In this document: one piece after another, positions 1 through 8,328 of the stretch | How the letters are laid out: each line of letters starts with the position of its first letter | How positions within the stretch are numbered: the stretch's first letter is position 1 | Origin: Roseibacillus persicicus | Lineage (GTDB): Bacteria; Verrucomicrobiota; Verrucomicrobiia; Verrucomicrobiales; Akkermansiaceae | Assembly (NCBI RefSeq): GCF_014651675.1 | Contig: NZ_BMXI01000002.1 | Span: 357,524-421,523 of the forward strand | Length of the DNA stretch: 64,000 nucleotides | Reading direction: 5' to 3' | Notes under the pieces: generated by a model | Seen by the model: only the letters and a program-made list of their open reading frames with translations | The model's database searches: none | What the model was told of the DNA's origin: nothing | Made by a program: the position numbers and the translations under genes

Positions 1-1
1 C

Positions 2-94
2 GCGACCTTGCGGGACAGGGGGGTGAGCCCAGCGGCAGTTCTGGCGCGGGCCCGTGCGGAGTTGGAAACGAATTTGGGGGATTCGGCTTGTTAG
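2..94 (+). CDS. C-terminal end of an unidentified protein (partial)
   Basis: An open frame enters from the left edge and ends at a TAG that overlaps the stop of the convergent synthase gene. The 30 visible residues (including RDRGVSPAAVLARARAEL) are helical and Ala/Arg rich, as in normal protein from this genome. They loosely recall the end of HisE/MazG-like pyrophosphohydrolases, but this is too short to assign. No ATG or GTG for a minus-strand gene lies in these first 90 bases, so a plus-strand gene tail is the simpler reading. Confidence 0.3.
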   Translation, partial: ATLRDRGVSPAAVLARARAELETNLGDSAC

Positions 95-921
95 AACCGG
101 ACCCGCAGTCCGTGGATGACGAGGGTGCCGAGCTTGCGGGCTTTCGAAAGTTTGTAACGGCGGTCGAAGACGCGGAACTGGTCTTCTTCCATCTTTTCCA
201 AAAGTCGCTGATAAAGTGAGCGCATGATTTCCGCCGCCATCAATGGCCGTCTATCGGAGTGGGGGAGGAGCTGCAGGGCTTCGGCAAAGAGTCCGGTCGC
301 GCGGGCGCATTCGAACTGCATGAGGGCCTTGAAGCGATCATCGTAGATATGATTGAACAGGTCCTCTTCGCTGTAGTCGAATCGCTGCAAGTCCTCGATC
401 GGGAGGTAGACGCGGCCTTCGTTGTCGAGGTCCTCGCTCACGTCGCGCAGGATGTTGGTGAGCTGGAGTGCGTGACCCAGCTTCTCCGCATAAGCAGGCG
501 AGCCGGGGTGCTTCGCGCCGAAGAGGGGGAGGCATACCAGGCCCACCGTGGAGGCGACCCGATGGGTGTAGGTCTGCAGGTCCTCCCAGGTCTGAAAGCG
601 TTGGGGCTCCAAGTCCATGCGGCAGCCACGAATCAGGTTGATGAAGTGTTCCTTGGGGATGTCGTGCTTGGCTCGTAGTCCCAGGACGGCGGCCTCCAAA
701 CTCCCGGGGACGGCGTGGTCGTCTTCGAGAACCTTTTGCCAGGCATCGAGGCCGGCGGCTTTCTCCTCGATCGCTTGATCGGGTTCATCCGCGATGTCGT
801 CGATGCGTCGGCAAAAAGCGTAGAAAATCGTGACGTCGTCCCGGTTCTCTTTCGGTAGACTGAGAAGAGCGAAGGCCAAGTTGGACTTGGCTTTGCGGGT
901 GATCTCTTGGGCTTCGGACAA
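91..921 (-). CDS. Squalene/phytoene synthase family protein (HpnD-like)
   Basis: Head-to-head prenyl transferase, 276 residues, the usual length for bacterial presqualene/squalene or phytoene synthases. Both Asp-rich motifs that bind Mg-diphosphate are present: DDIAD at residues 41-45, and NILRDVSEDLDNEGRVYLP in the C-terminal half, the most diagnostic stretch of the family. The product would be presqualene diphosphate/squalene (hopanoid or squalene route) or phytoene (carotenoid route); sequence alone does not decide between them, and no hpnC, hpnE or desaturase neighbour is visible. It lies 75 bp downstream of lepB on the same strand. It overlaps the tail of a convergent gene by 3 bases. 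Confidence 0.88.
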   Translation of the reverse strand: MSEAQEITRKAKSNLAFALLSLPKENRDDVTIFYAFCRRIDDIADEPDQAIEEKAAGLDAWQKVLEDDHAVPGSLEAAVLGLRAKHDIPKEHFINLIRGCRMDLEPQRFQTWEDLQTYTHRVASTVGLVCLPLFGAKHPGSPAYAEKLGHALQLTNILRDVSEDLDNEGRVYLPIEDLQRFDYSEEDLFNHIYDDRFKALMQFECARATGLFAEALQLLPHSDRRPLMAAEIMRSLYQRLLEKMEEDQFRVFDRRYKLSKARKLGTLVIHGLRVRF

Positions 922-996
922 GGGGTGAATGGGTGGCTCGGATTATTCGGGGGGACGGGCTCAATGCGGCAGTCGGGCAGCCGGAGGACGGGCTAA

Positions 997-2268
997 CTAG
1001 CGGATGAAGCCAAAGTTCTCAATGGGCCAAAGAGTGAACAGACCGGGACCAACGAGAAGGTATTCGTCGACTGGTCCCCAATAGCGGGAGTCCGAGGAGT
1101 TGGCGGAGTTGTCGCCCATGGCGAAATACTGGTCCTTGCCATTCCCCTTCGCGAGTTCGATCTTCGAGGTCGGGGTGTTCAGGGCGGTGCGGTATCCCTG
1201 CGGCCTTTTTTGTGTCCTGCTGACGATTTCCGGAGCATTGAAGTAGCCCTGATAGCCATCCTCGAGAGACATCACCCGCTTCATGCCGGGTTCCGAGGCC
1301 AGCTTGCCGTTGATAAAGAGTGAGGGCGCCTGAACCTGCAGGGAGTCGCCCGGCACACCAACGAGACGTTTGATGTAGTGGGACCCCCGGTTCTGATCGT
1401 TCATGCGGGCTTCGCTGACGATGCGCTCGATTCCCCGGGTCTCGAAGACGAAGACCTCACCCCGCTTGGGCGTGCGGAAGTGATAGGAGAATTTGTCGAC
1501 AAGGACGAGGTCCCCGGTATCGACCCAGCCTTGGGCCAAGACCTGGCCTTTCTTGACAGGAAACCGTCGGTTGCCCCCGGCGACGAATCCGTAGTTCTCG
1601 CCGTCGTTGCTGTAGAAGTTGAGCTTCTTGCCCATGCCCAGTCCATTGATGACCGCGTTGGGGGAGCCGTTGAGGCGAATCTTTTGCCCATTGGCGAAAA
1701 AGACATCGGTCTTGGTGAAGAACCAGAACCAGCGCTTCTCGCGGACGTCGACGATCTCCGTGTCCGCGGGAGCGATCGCTTTCACGTAGGTGCGACCTTC
1801 AGTGAGCTTTTCGAAGCCTTGCTTGACGATGTTGGGCTTCTTCCAGTTCGGGTCTTCGATGCTGTTGCCAATGATTCCGTTCAGGGTCGGCTGCATTGAG
1901 CCGGTCGGGATGCGGAATGGTTGGACGTAGTAGGCGCGAATCCCCAGAGCGACGGCGATGGCGACGAAGAAGACCTCCAGATTGTCCGCAAGGGCATCGG
2001 GGGGGCGATAGGATTTAAGCGAGTGCTCGCAGGTGCCCTGCAGCTGTTTGCAGGCTTCCTTGACTCCGTCCTGGTCGCGCTTGCGGATGACTTCCTTGAG
2101 ATCCTTGATGCGGGATGAGATTTCGTCCACGCGGTCCTGCTCCAAGAGGTCCCGCTTGTAATTGAGAAATTTCTGTCCGCCCTTCAGAGTTCCGAGGGCT
2201 TCCTTCTTCCACTTGGGTTTCCAGAAGTAGTCGCGGACTAGGAGTGGGATTTCAGCAGCATTCGACAC
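997..2268 (-). CDS. lepB: Signal peptidase I with long N-terminus and inserted domain
   Basis: Cleaves signal peptides of exported proteins on the outer face of the inner membrane. One membrane segment (about residues 97-115) is followed by box B, PTGSMQPTL, with nucleophile Ser124. The general-base lysine is in YIKRLVGVPGD (Lys300), and box E is GDNSANSSDSRYWG (385-398). At 423 residues it is clearly longer than typical LepB: a basic, helical cytoplasmic N-terminus of about 95 residues precedes the membrane segment, and roughly 120 extra residues lie between the Ser and Lys boxes. All catalytic elements are intact. The many exported proteins in this window are plausible substrates. Confidence 0.95.
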   Translation of the reverse strand: MSNAAEIPLLVRDYFWKPKWKKEALGTLKGGQKFLNYKRDLLEQDRVDEISSRIKDLKEVIRKRDQDGVKEACKQLQGTCEHSLKSYRPPDALADNLEVFFVAIAVALGIRAYYVQPFRIPTGSMQPTLNGIIGNSIEDPNWKKPNIVKQGFEKLTEGRTYVKAIAPADTEIVDVREKRWFWFFTKTDVFFANGQKIRLNGSPNAVINGLGMGKKLNFYSNDGENYGFVAGGNRRFPVKKGQVLAQGWVDTGDLVLVDKFSYHFRTPKRGEVFVFETRGIERIVSEARMNDQNRGSHYIKRLVGVPGDSLQVQAPSLFINGKLASEPGMKRVMSLEDGYQGYFNAPEIVSRTQKRPQGYRTALNTPTSKIELAKGNGKDQYFAMGDNSANSSDSRYWGPVDEYLLVGPGLFTLWPIENFGFIR

Positions 2269-2348
2269 GGCCTCTAATTGAGCGGGACAAGCGCAGGGAG
2301 CAAGGATTTTATGACTCTGCCTTTGTAGTCAAAAAGGCTTGAAAAATT

Positions 2349-3707
2349 CTAACTTCCGTATGTGCCGGGGGCCACCTCGCCGCAATTGTCGAACTCGGCA
2401 TTGCCCTTGATGACGACCCCTTCCGCGAAGTGCACCCTGCCCTTGATGACCAGCGATTCAGCTTCGATCAGAGAAGGGACCGCGCCGAGCTCGGCCAGGG
2501 AGTCGACCAACTTGTATTCGTCGGACAGCTTCACCACTGGCGGCTTGCCCGCGCGGACACCCACCAGGCCGACACTGCCATCGGCCCGCTTCTCGTAGGC
2601 ATCGCTACGCAGGGCGAAGAGGTCGGCGGTGGTCTTGACGGGAGCAAATCGTGAGCGGGGGACTTCCACGGCGGTTGCCCCGTCGAAGCACTCGATGGCA
2701 GCACCCATTGCGGTCTCCAGTTGCCATACCGCGGTCGAGGTCTTGTCGCGGGGATCGACGGTCTTGGCATTCTGAATAACTGGAAGCGGGAGAACGCCAT
2801 TGGACGCATCAAGGGCTTCCTTCAGGGCCGGGAGGTTGAGCCACAAGTTATTGGTATTGAAAAAGCGGTGGCGAGAGATGTCTTGGAAAAAGTCGAGGTC
2901 GGCATCAGGGCATTGCGCCACTTCACGCAGAACCAGGCGCTCGTCGCTGGTGCGGAGGGCAAGGTGCCCGCCCTTCTTGTCGGCTTCGGTGCGGCGCGTC
3001 ACTTCCATGGCGAAGGGAGCCTGGCTTTCGGCAAACCAGCTGAGCAATCCTCCGTCCAAAGTGGCTCCAAGATTGTCGCTGTTCGAGACAAAGGCGTATT
3101 TGACCCCTGCCTCCAAGAGGCGATCCAGCCAGCCACTGCCGACCAGAGCGGGATAGAGGTCGCCGTGTCCAGGAGGGCACCACTCGTGGTCGGGGTCGGC
3201 GGGCCACTCCACTGGCGTCATGGTCGAGGCGTCAATTTTGGGGACCTTGTTCTGTAGCATTTCCACCTCTTCATCGCCGAGGGGGCCGTCTGCCAGCGCG
3301 GCGAGGGTGTCTTCGCTGGTGGAGAAAGAGTTCATGAGCAGGAAGCGGACTTTTGCTCCAGTGCTTTGTCTGAGGTGGGCGATCTGTTCTGCGATGAGGT
3401 CGAGAAAGGTTTCGCCGCTTTTGACCTCGAGGAGGCTTTTGGCCTTCTGCAAGCCCATCCCGGTGCCGAGCCCGCCATTCAATTTGATGACCGCTGTTTG
3501 GGCCAGGAATTCCGCGTTCCACTCCGGGTGTTCCGAGGCGACCATGAGGTAGTTCGGGACATCGGTGGCGGGATGAATGCTTTCCTCGCCCAGCAGGCCC
3601 TTTTCTCCAGCCGATAAGAGAGTGAAGCCGCGCTCGAAGGCTCCAATTGCCGATTCGCCCAAGCCTGCTGCGACCATTTTTTCCCGAAAGGGTGTAAAAT
3701 CACTCAT
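2349..3707 (-). CDS. UDPGP-family UTP--sugar-1-phosphate uridylyltransferase
   Basis: Makes UDP-glucose (or UDP-N-acetylhexosamine) from UTP and the sugar 1-phosphate. The sequence carries the nucleotide-binding signature KLNGGLGTGMGLQKAKSLL (about residues 75-93), then LLMNSFST, PPGHGDLYPAL, NSDNLGA and NTNNLWLNL, all typical of the eukaryote-like UDPGP family rather than bacterial GalU. The start chosen gives MSDFTPFREK and 452 residues. An ATG 24 bases upstream, preceded by GAGGA, is an alternative; longer frames would run towards the divergent gene. A C-terminal beta-helical stretch (VIKGRVHFAEGVVIKGN) is also typical of the family. Confidence 0.9.
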   Translation of the reverse strand: MSDFTPFREKMVAAGLGESAIGAFERGFTLLSAGEKGLLGEESIHPATDVPNYLMVASEHPEWNAEFLAQTAVIKLNGGLGTGMGLQKAKSLLEVKSGETFLDLIAEQIAHLRQSTGAKVRFLLMNSFSTSEDTLAALADGPLGDEEVEMLQNKVPKIDASTMTPVEWPADPDHEWCPPGHGDLYPALVGSGWLDRLLEAGVKYAFVSNSDNLGATLDGGLLSWFAESQAPFAMEVTRRTEADKKGGHLALRTSDERLVLREVAQCPDADLDFFQDISRHRFFNTNNLWLNLPALKEALDASNGVLPLPVIQNAKTVDPRDKTSTAVWQLETAMGAAIECFDGATAVEVPRSRFAPVKTTADLFALRSDAYEKRADGSVGLVGVRAGKPPVVKLSDEYKLVDSLAELGAVPSLIEAESLVIKGRVHFAEGVVIKGNAEFDNCGEVAPGTYGS

Positions 3708-3806
3708 ACCACGTCCAGATAGCACTCCCATGATTGGTTTCAAGTCCTCATGGGCAATGCAACGAAGAAGACACCAAATAAATTTCTGTCGCGAATTGAT
3801 TTTGAC

Positions 3807-3816
3807 GTTTGCAAAC
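3807..3816. promoter_or_regulatory. Palindrome in a divergent promoter region
   Basis: GTTTGCAAAC is a perfect 10-base palindrome in the 138-base gap between the divergently transcribed uridylyltransferase and the disordered-protein gene. It could be an operator acting on either promoter; its position is the only evidence. Confidence 0.25.
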
Positions 3817-3845
3817 CGTCTCACAAAAACGAAGACTGCAGCCGT

Positions 3846-4532
3846 ATGTCAGAGGAACAGAATGCCCCGAAGAAGGCAGCCCGCAAGCGGGTTGTAAAAA
3901 AAGGGGTTCGCGGCACGCGGGCACCCCGCAAGAAGACCGTTAGTAAGAAAGAGGACTCTCCCGCAGAAGCGGAAGAAGCCGCTCACGAAGATTTTTCCGC
4001 CGAAGAGAACGAAGTCACCTACTCTTTGGAGTCGAGCGAGCCAGTCGAGGCTCCCCAAGCCGAAGCCCCTCCCGCGGAGGAGCCCGAGCAGGAGCTTAAA
4101 GTTGTCGAGGAGGACGCCCCGAAGAAATCCGACGAGCGTCCACGCAAGAATTCCAAGTCTTCGAAGGATAAAGAGTCCAAGGACAAGGAGTCCCGCGAGG
4201 ATCGTCAGTCTGATGAGGAGAGTTCTCCCAACGCTGAGTCCGGGGAAAAGAGCTCCGAGGATTCGGGCGATGAGGAAGAGCGCCGCGAAGGTCGTCGCCG
4301 CAACCGGAATCGCCGGGGCGGGAAAGACAGGGATCGTGAGGATTCTTCCCAAAAGTCCCGTAAGATTGATCGGGAGGAAGCCGCGGCGAAAGCTTGGGAA
4401 ATCTATCAGGGTGAGCTGGAAGAAGAGGGTGTTTCTCTCGTTGATCCACGACGCGCCCGCGAGGTTGCTCGTCGCTGTCTGGAGCTTGCCACCGTGTTCT
4501 GTGAAGAGCGCGACCGCTATCTGGAGCGTTGA
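3846..4532 (+). CDS. Highly charged disordered protein with a short conserved-looking C-terminal helix
   Basis: 228 residues from the ATG giving MSEEQNAPKK; an in-frame extension upstream would enter the divergent promoter. The first ~40 residues are Lys/Arg rich (KKAARKRVVKKGVRG), followed by an acidic Glu/Pro/Ala block, a Lys/Ser/Asp/Glu block and an Arg-rich run (RRNRNRRGGKDRDRE). The last ~55 residues look folded and helical (EEAAAKAWEIYQGELEEEG then ARRCLELATVFCEERDRYLE). No enzymatic motif. The composition fits a nucleic-acid-associated protein, which is inference. I do not recognise a named family. Confidence 0.7.
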   Translation: MSEEQNAPKKAARKRVVKKGVRGTRAPRKKTVSKKEDSPAEAEEAAHEDFSAEENEVTYSLESSEPVEAPQAEAPPAEEPEQELKVVEEDAPKKSDERPRKNSKSSKDKESKDKESREDRQSDEESSPNAESGEKSSEDSGDEEERREGRRRNRNRRGGKDRDREDSSQKSRKIDREEAAAKAWEIYQGELEEEGVSLVDPRRAREVARRCLELATVFCEERDRYLER

Positions 4533-4735
4533 CCCATGCCTCTGGAAGGCGTTCGAATCTCGCGCGAGTTGCTGGTCGATTTCAATCGGGAGCAACGGTC
4601 GCGAGGTCTTCTGGGAATGATTTCCGTGGTTTGGCTGACCTCATTGCGAGGTGGGTAAGGGGGAAATTTTTAGGAGCGGTCTTTGGTGCCACGTTTGTCT
4701 GACCGTGATGGTTGCGGGTTGGCTGTCGGGCGGCT

Positions 4736-6769
4736 ATGTCTCGCGAAGTGATATCGGTATCGGAGAGCGGGGGCGCCCCCCATTGGTTGACGGCGGAGAT
4801 GGAAAACGCCTTCTCGGCAAATGGTCCCTTGTCGGCGTCCGATGATTTCGAATACCGACCCCAGCAGCAGGAAATGGCGGTGGCTGTGGCCGAGGCCCTC
4901 GGGCGGGACAGCTGCTTGGCAGTGGAGGCCGGCACCGGGGTGGGCAAGAGCCTGGCCTATCTTCTGCCGGCGGTTCGCTTCGCCATTGAGGAAGGGCGCA
5001 AGGCCATCATCTCGACCCACACCATCAACTTGCAGGAGCAGTTGGTGCGCAAGGATTTGCCATTGGTGAAAAATCTTGTGCCTGGTGACTGGGATGCGGT
5101 GCTTTTGAAGGGGCGGGCCAACTACCTTTGCCCCATGCGGCTGCGGAGGGCCTGGGAGCAACAGGGCGACCTCTTTGGCCAAGACGAAACCTCCGAATTG
5201 AAGCGAATCTGGGATTGGGCCGAGGGAACGCAGGAAGGGACTTTGAGCGATCTGGATTTCCAGCCATCACCCAAGGTCTGGGCGCAGGTTTGTAGCGAGT
5301 CCCAAATTTGCACCCAACGATTTTGCGGGGTGAAGGGGAACTGCTTTTTTCAAAAAGCTTGGAAGCGGGCGGGAGAAGCCCGGGTGCTGGTGGTGAACCA
5401 CACGCTCTTTTTTGCGCTCGCGGATTTGGATGGTCTTGTGGAGCCTGGTGGCGAGGATGGGGGCTATCTTTTTCCCCGTGACTTTGTGGTCTTTGACGAG
5501 GCGCATACCCTGGAGAATGTGGCTGCGAGCCAACTGGGGATTCGTTTGGCGGAAGGAGGCATGCGCTTTGACCTGCAGAGGCTCTACAACCCGCGTTCGC
5601 GAAAAGGAATACTCCGGGCAATGAACGATTCGACTGCGATCCGGGGTGTCGAGCGGGTTTTCGAGGAGATGTCCGAGTTTTTTCAGCTGGTGGGGCATGT
5701 GGTGGACTTCAAGGGCGAGTCCCGCGAAAGTCGGGTGCGGCATCCGGATTTGGTGCCCAATACCTTGGCCGAGCCGTTGCGCGATTTGTGGACTCGGCTG
5801 GAGGAGATGGCTGAGGGAATGGAGAAAGAAAGCTCCAGTCGCGGCGAGCTTCTCGACGGTGTCAGACGTCTGCGCGAAGCCCACGGAGCCCTGAGGGTCT
5901 TCCTCGAGCAGGAAGATGAGGGAAGTGTCTATTGGGTCGAGCGGGGAGGGGCGAATCGCGATGCGATCACCCTGCGGTCTGCACCTATCGAGGTCGCCGA
6001 GCGATTGCGAGATAGTCTTTTCGGACGGGGAAAACCCGTGATTCTCACCAGCGCCACTCTGGGAACGGGTGATCGTGATTTGGGATATTTTCGAGAACGA
6101 TTGGGGGCGGAGGACGCTCGACCGGTTCGGATTGGCAGTCCCTTCGATTATCGCAAGCAAATGCGGGTCTTTGTGGCAAAGGGGATGCCCGAGCCGTCGG
6201 ACCCGAAATTCGCCGATGAGCTCCCCAAGTGGATCGAGCACTTTATTCGACAAACGGACGGCAAGGCCTTCGTGCTGTTTACCAGCTATGGACTGTTGCG
6301 AAAGACGGCAGAAGCCATGCGCCCGTTTTTCAAGCGTGAGGGGCTCAAGTTGCTGGTGCAAGGTGAAGGGATGCCGCGCCACCATATGGTCAGCGAATTC
6401 CGGAAGGATATTCACAGCGTGCTCTTCGGAACAGACTCATTCTGGACTGGAGTGGATGTTCCCGGGGAGGCGCTTAGCAACGTCATCCTGACCCGATTGC
6501 CATTTGCGGTGCCGGATCATCCGGTGGTGGCTTCGCGAATCGAGGCGATCGAGTCATCGGGAGGAAATCCCTTCATGGACTATTCCGTGCCGGAAGCGGT
6601 CGTGAAGCTGCGCCAGGGGGTGGGTCGTTTGATTCGCTCCGCAAAGGATCAAGGCATTGTTGCGATTTTGGACAACCGCGTCGTAACCAAACGCTATGGT
6701 CGAATCTTCATGGAGGCCCTTCCCTCGGAGGCTCAAGTCGAATATTTGGGCGAGCTTCCGGGCAAATAG
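4736..6769 (+). CDS. dinG: DinG/XPD-type ATP-dependent helicase with probable Fe-S cluster
   Basis: Superfamily 2 DNA helicase, 5' to 3' type, for repair and resolution of unusual DNA structures. From the ATG giving MSREVISVSE the protein has 677 residues; a TTG 24 bases upstream is possible but weaker. Visible motifs: Q-motif-like YRPQQQEM, Walker A AGTGVGKS (65-72), THTINLQEQL, DEAH (254-257), ILTSATLGTG, and the C-terminal FWTGVDVPG and RQGVGRLIRS motifs VI. Cys132, Cys192, Cys197 and Cys203 are spaced like the 4Fe-4S ligands of XPD/DinG helicases, inserted between motifs Ia and II as expected. No exonuclease domain. Stands alone between unrelated genes. Confidence 0.9.
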   Translation: MSREVISVSESGGAPHWLTAEMENAFSANGPLSASDDFEYRPQQQEMAVAVAEALGRDSCLAVEAGTGVGKSLAYLLPAVRFAIEEGRKAIISTHTINLQEQLVRKDLPLVKNLVPGDWDAVLLKGRANYLCPMRLRRAWEQQGDLFGQDETSELKRIWDWAEGTQEGTLSDLDFQPSPKVWAQVCSESQICTQRFCGVKGNCFFQKAWKRAGEARVLVVNHTLFFALADLDGLVEPGGEDGGYLFPRDFVVFDEAHTLENVAASQLGIRLAEGGMRFDLQRLYNPRSRKGILRAMNDSTAIRGVERVFEEMSEFFQLVGHVVDFKGESRESRVRHPDLVPNTLAEPLRDLWTRLEEMAEGMEKESSSRGELLDGVRRLREAHGALRVFLEQEDEGSVYWVERGGANRDAITLRSAPIEVAERLRDSLFGRGKPVILTSATLGTGDRDLGYFRERLGAEDARPVRIGSPFDYRKQMRVFVAKGMPEPSDPKFADELPKWIEHFIRQTDGKAFVLFTSYGLLRKTAEAMRPFFKREGLKLLVQGEGMPRHHMVSEFRKDIHSVLFGTDSFWTGVDVPGEALSNVILTRLPFAVPDHPVVASRIEAIESSGGNPFMDYSVPEAVVKLRQGVGRLIRSAKDQGIVAILDNRVVTKRYGRIFMEALPSEAQVEYLGELPGK

Positions 6770-6778
6770 AAGCTGCTA

Positions 6779-7483
6779 TCAGTTTTTCACTGCGATCGCG
6801 GGGGTGTTGGCAATCACTTCCTTGAGCAAACGGGCTGGCCACTGTCCGGGCGCGGTGGGCTCATCTCCGAGAAAGCCGTAGTTCAGCAGGGAGCCGTGTT
6901 GTGCCGCCAGAATCCGGGAGATTGGTCCGTAGGCTCCCATCCCCATCAGCGAAAAAGGAACTTCGCCCAAGCCCGCGACAAGTGACTCGAAGAGGGTTAA
7001 GTCCACCGGATCACGCAGAGTGACGGCGGCCTTCGCGACATCCGCTCCGGCCGATTGGGCAAGCGAAAGCCTTTCAAGCGTTGCCACGTGGTCGAATCCC
7101 ACGAAGTCGTGGGAGGATAGCACAACCTTGGTGCCATTGGCGCGAGCCTCGCCTAAGAAGTCGGAATAGGCCTCCGCTTGGGCAACCTCCACGTCAACGG
7201 CCGCCGCATAGGGCAAGAGAATTTGGAGAAGCTCCAATCGTTTCTCGAAGGCCAACTGGTTGGCTCCTCCTTCTTCGGGAGTGCGCGCTGTGATGAGAAG
7301 CGGAATTTGACCGTGATGACGCTGGGCGAAATCAATGACAGCTTGGCCCGAACCGAGGGCGTCCAGCCGCAATTCCACGAGGTCGGCGCTTTCGGTTCCA
7401 AAGTTTCCAGCCAGCGCTTTCGCATCTGTAATGGCACCAACTGTGAGCGGATGAGAGGAAAAACTAAGCACGGGAAAGACCAT
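6779..7483 (-). CDS. aroD: Type I 3-dehydroquinate dehydratase
   Basis: Third step of the shikimate pathway, dehydrating 3-dehydroquinate through a Schiff base. 234 residues, the normal length of type I enzymes. The TIM-barrel motifs are in order: VELRLDAL (substrate-binding Glu/Arg), TARTPEEGG, SSHDF with the general-base His125, DVAKAAV with Schiff-base Lys151, and MGAYGPISR. Convergent with the helicase gene, with only 9 bases between the stops. Confidence 0.95.
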   Translation of the reverse strand: MVFPVLSFSSHPLTVGAITDAKALAGNFGTESADLVELRLDALGSGQAVIDFAQRHHGQIPLLITARTPEEGGANQLAFEKRLELLQILLPYAAAVDVEVAQAEAYSDFLGEARANGTKVVLSSHDFVGFDHVATLERLSLAQSAGADVAKAAVTLRDPVDLTLFESLVAGLGEVPFSLMGMGAYGPISRILAAQHGSLLNYGFLGDEPTAPGQWPARLLKEVIANTPAIAVKN

Positions 7484-7597
7484 TTAACGAAGTGGGGAGG
7501 AAAGCGAGTGCAACTTTCTGAATGGACCATGTCATTACGAAGAAAATCAAAAAATTTTTGCAAGATTTCTGCTCGCCAAGCGACGATAGGAGCGCCT

Positions 7598-7612
7598 AGT
7601 TTCTTAGAAACT
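7598..7612. promoter_or_regulatory. Inverted repeat just upstream of the pilus operon
   Basis: AGTTTC-TTA-GAAACT is a perfect inverted repeat ending 15 bases before the first ATG of the pilus operon. Its position suits a repressor operator or a small translational control hairpin. Function is inferred from position only. Confidence 0.3.
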
Positions 7613-7627
7613 CCCATTGGTCTTTTT

Positions 7628-8242
7628 ATGCAAACAAGCACACTGAAAAAATCCGTTAGCCTGCTTTTGGGGCTCTGTTTCTTCGCTACGAGCGCCCTCG
7701 CGCAACGAGTCGAAGTCACCGCTGATAAGCCTGAGTTCGACGACTTGCAGTCGCCTGAACTTGGGGGAAATACTGGTAAGAAAAAGTGGGATCCCAAGGA
7801 CTGGTTGGAAGTGGAAGTGAAGTTGAAATTGCAAGCGAAGCCAGAGCCCAAGGATGGTTTCGTGGACAATCTCCAGATTCGCTGGTTCGTCGCCGTTGAG
7901 GATCCCGTTGGAAAAGGTTATTTTCTCCTCGAGAAAGACGTGACTTACGTGAATATTCCGGTTGATGAAGAAGTTTTCGCCTCGGTCTATCTTGCTCCTT
8001 CCACGATCAAGCGTCTCACTGGTGGGGATCGCGCAGGCAAGCAAGCTGTCTGGGGAGTTGCTGGCGAAGTGACATACAACGGCACCAAGGTCGCGGAGTT
8101 CAGTTCCAAGCCTACCAAAGAGTGGTGGAAGTCCACCAAGCTTGCCCGCACTGACAAATTTCCTCTCATGAGCAAAGGCGACACTCCCTTCAAGTTCCTC
8201 TGGTGGGACCGCTACTTGCAAGAGCAGGAGGGGCGTCGATAG
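7628..8242 (+). CDS. Exported pilus-locus protein (Amuc_1102-like position)
   Basis: 204 residues from the ATG giving MQTSTLKKSV, which starts a clear signal peptide (SLLLGLCFFATSALA, cleavage near AQR). The upstream open frame has no signal-like start and antisenses aroD, so the internal ATG is preferred. The mature part is a beta-rich domain with the phrase DNLQIRWFVAVED and ends close to WWKSTKL and FKFLWWDRYLQ. It is the first gene of a five-gene set in the same order as the Akkermansia Amuc_1102-1098 locus, so I infer a periplasmic role in the same pilus-like machine. No enzymatic motif. Confidence 0.75.
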   Translation: MQTSTLKKSVSLLLGLCFFATSALAQRVEVTADKPEFDDLQSPELGGNTGKKKWDPKDWLEVEVKLKLQAKPEPKDGFVDNLQIRWFVAVEDPVGKGYFLLEKDVTYVNIPVDEEVFASVYLAPSTIKRLTGGDRAGKQAVWGVAGEVTYNGTKVAEFSSKPTKEWWKSTKLARTDKFPLMSKGDTPFKFLWWDRYLQEQEGRR

Positions 8243-8281
8243 GGCTTCCTTGTCCCAGACGACTCGCTTCATAATTTCTCT

Positions 8282-8300
8282 GGCCCCGGTTTTCGGGGCC
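8282..8300 (+). other. Intercistronic mRNA hairpin
   Basis: GGCCCCG / CGGGGCC arms close a GTTTT loop between the first and second pilus genes. No T-run follows, so it is unlikely to be a terminator; it may mark mRNA processing or stabilise the segment. A second hairpin with the same loop precedes the secretin gene. Confidence 0.5.
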
Positions 8301-8328
8301 CAAATCCAAGACCTTAGAACACACACCT

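Noticed and set aside
4536..4658. 40-codon frame (MPLEGVRISREL...) just after the disordered-protein gene
   Set aside because: Four bases after the preceding stop, but no homology, no clear ribosome site and no support beyond being open.
5267..6415. 382-residue antisense frame in the helicase gene
   Set aside because: The helicase reading is supported by ordered motifs; the opposite frame has none.
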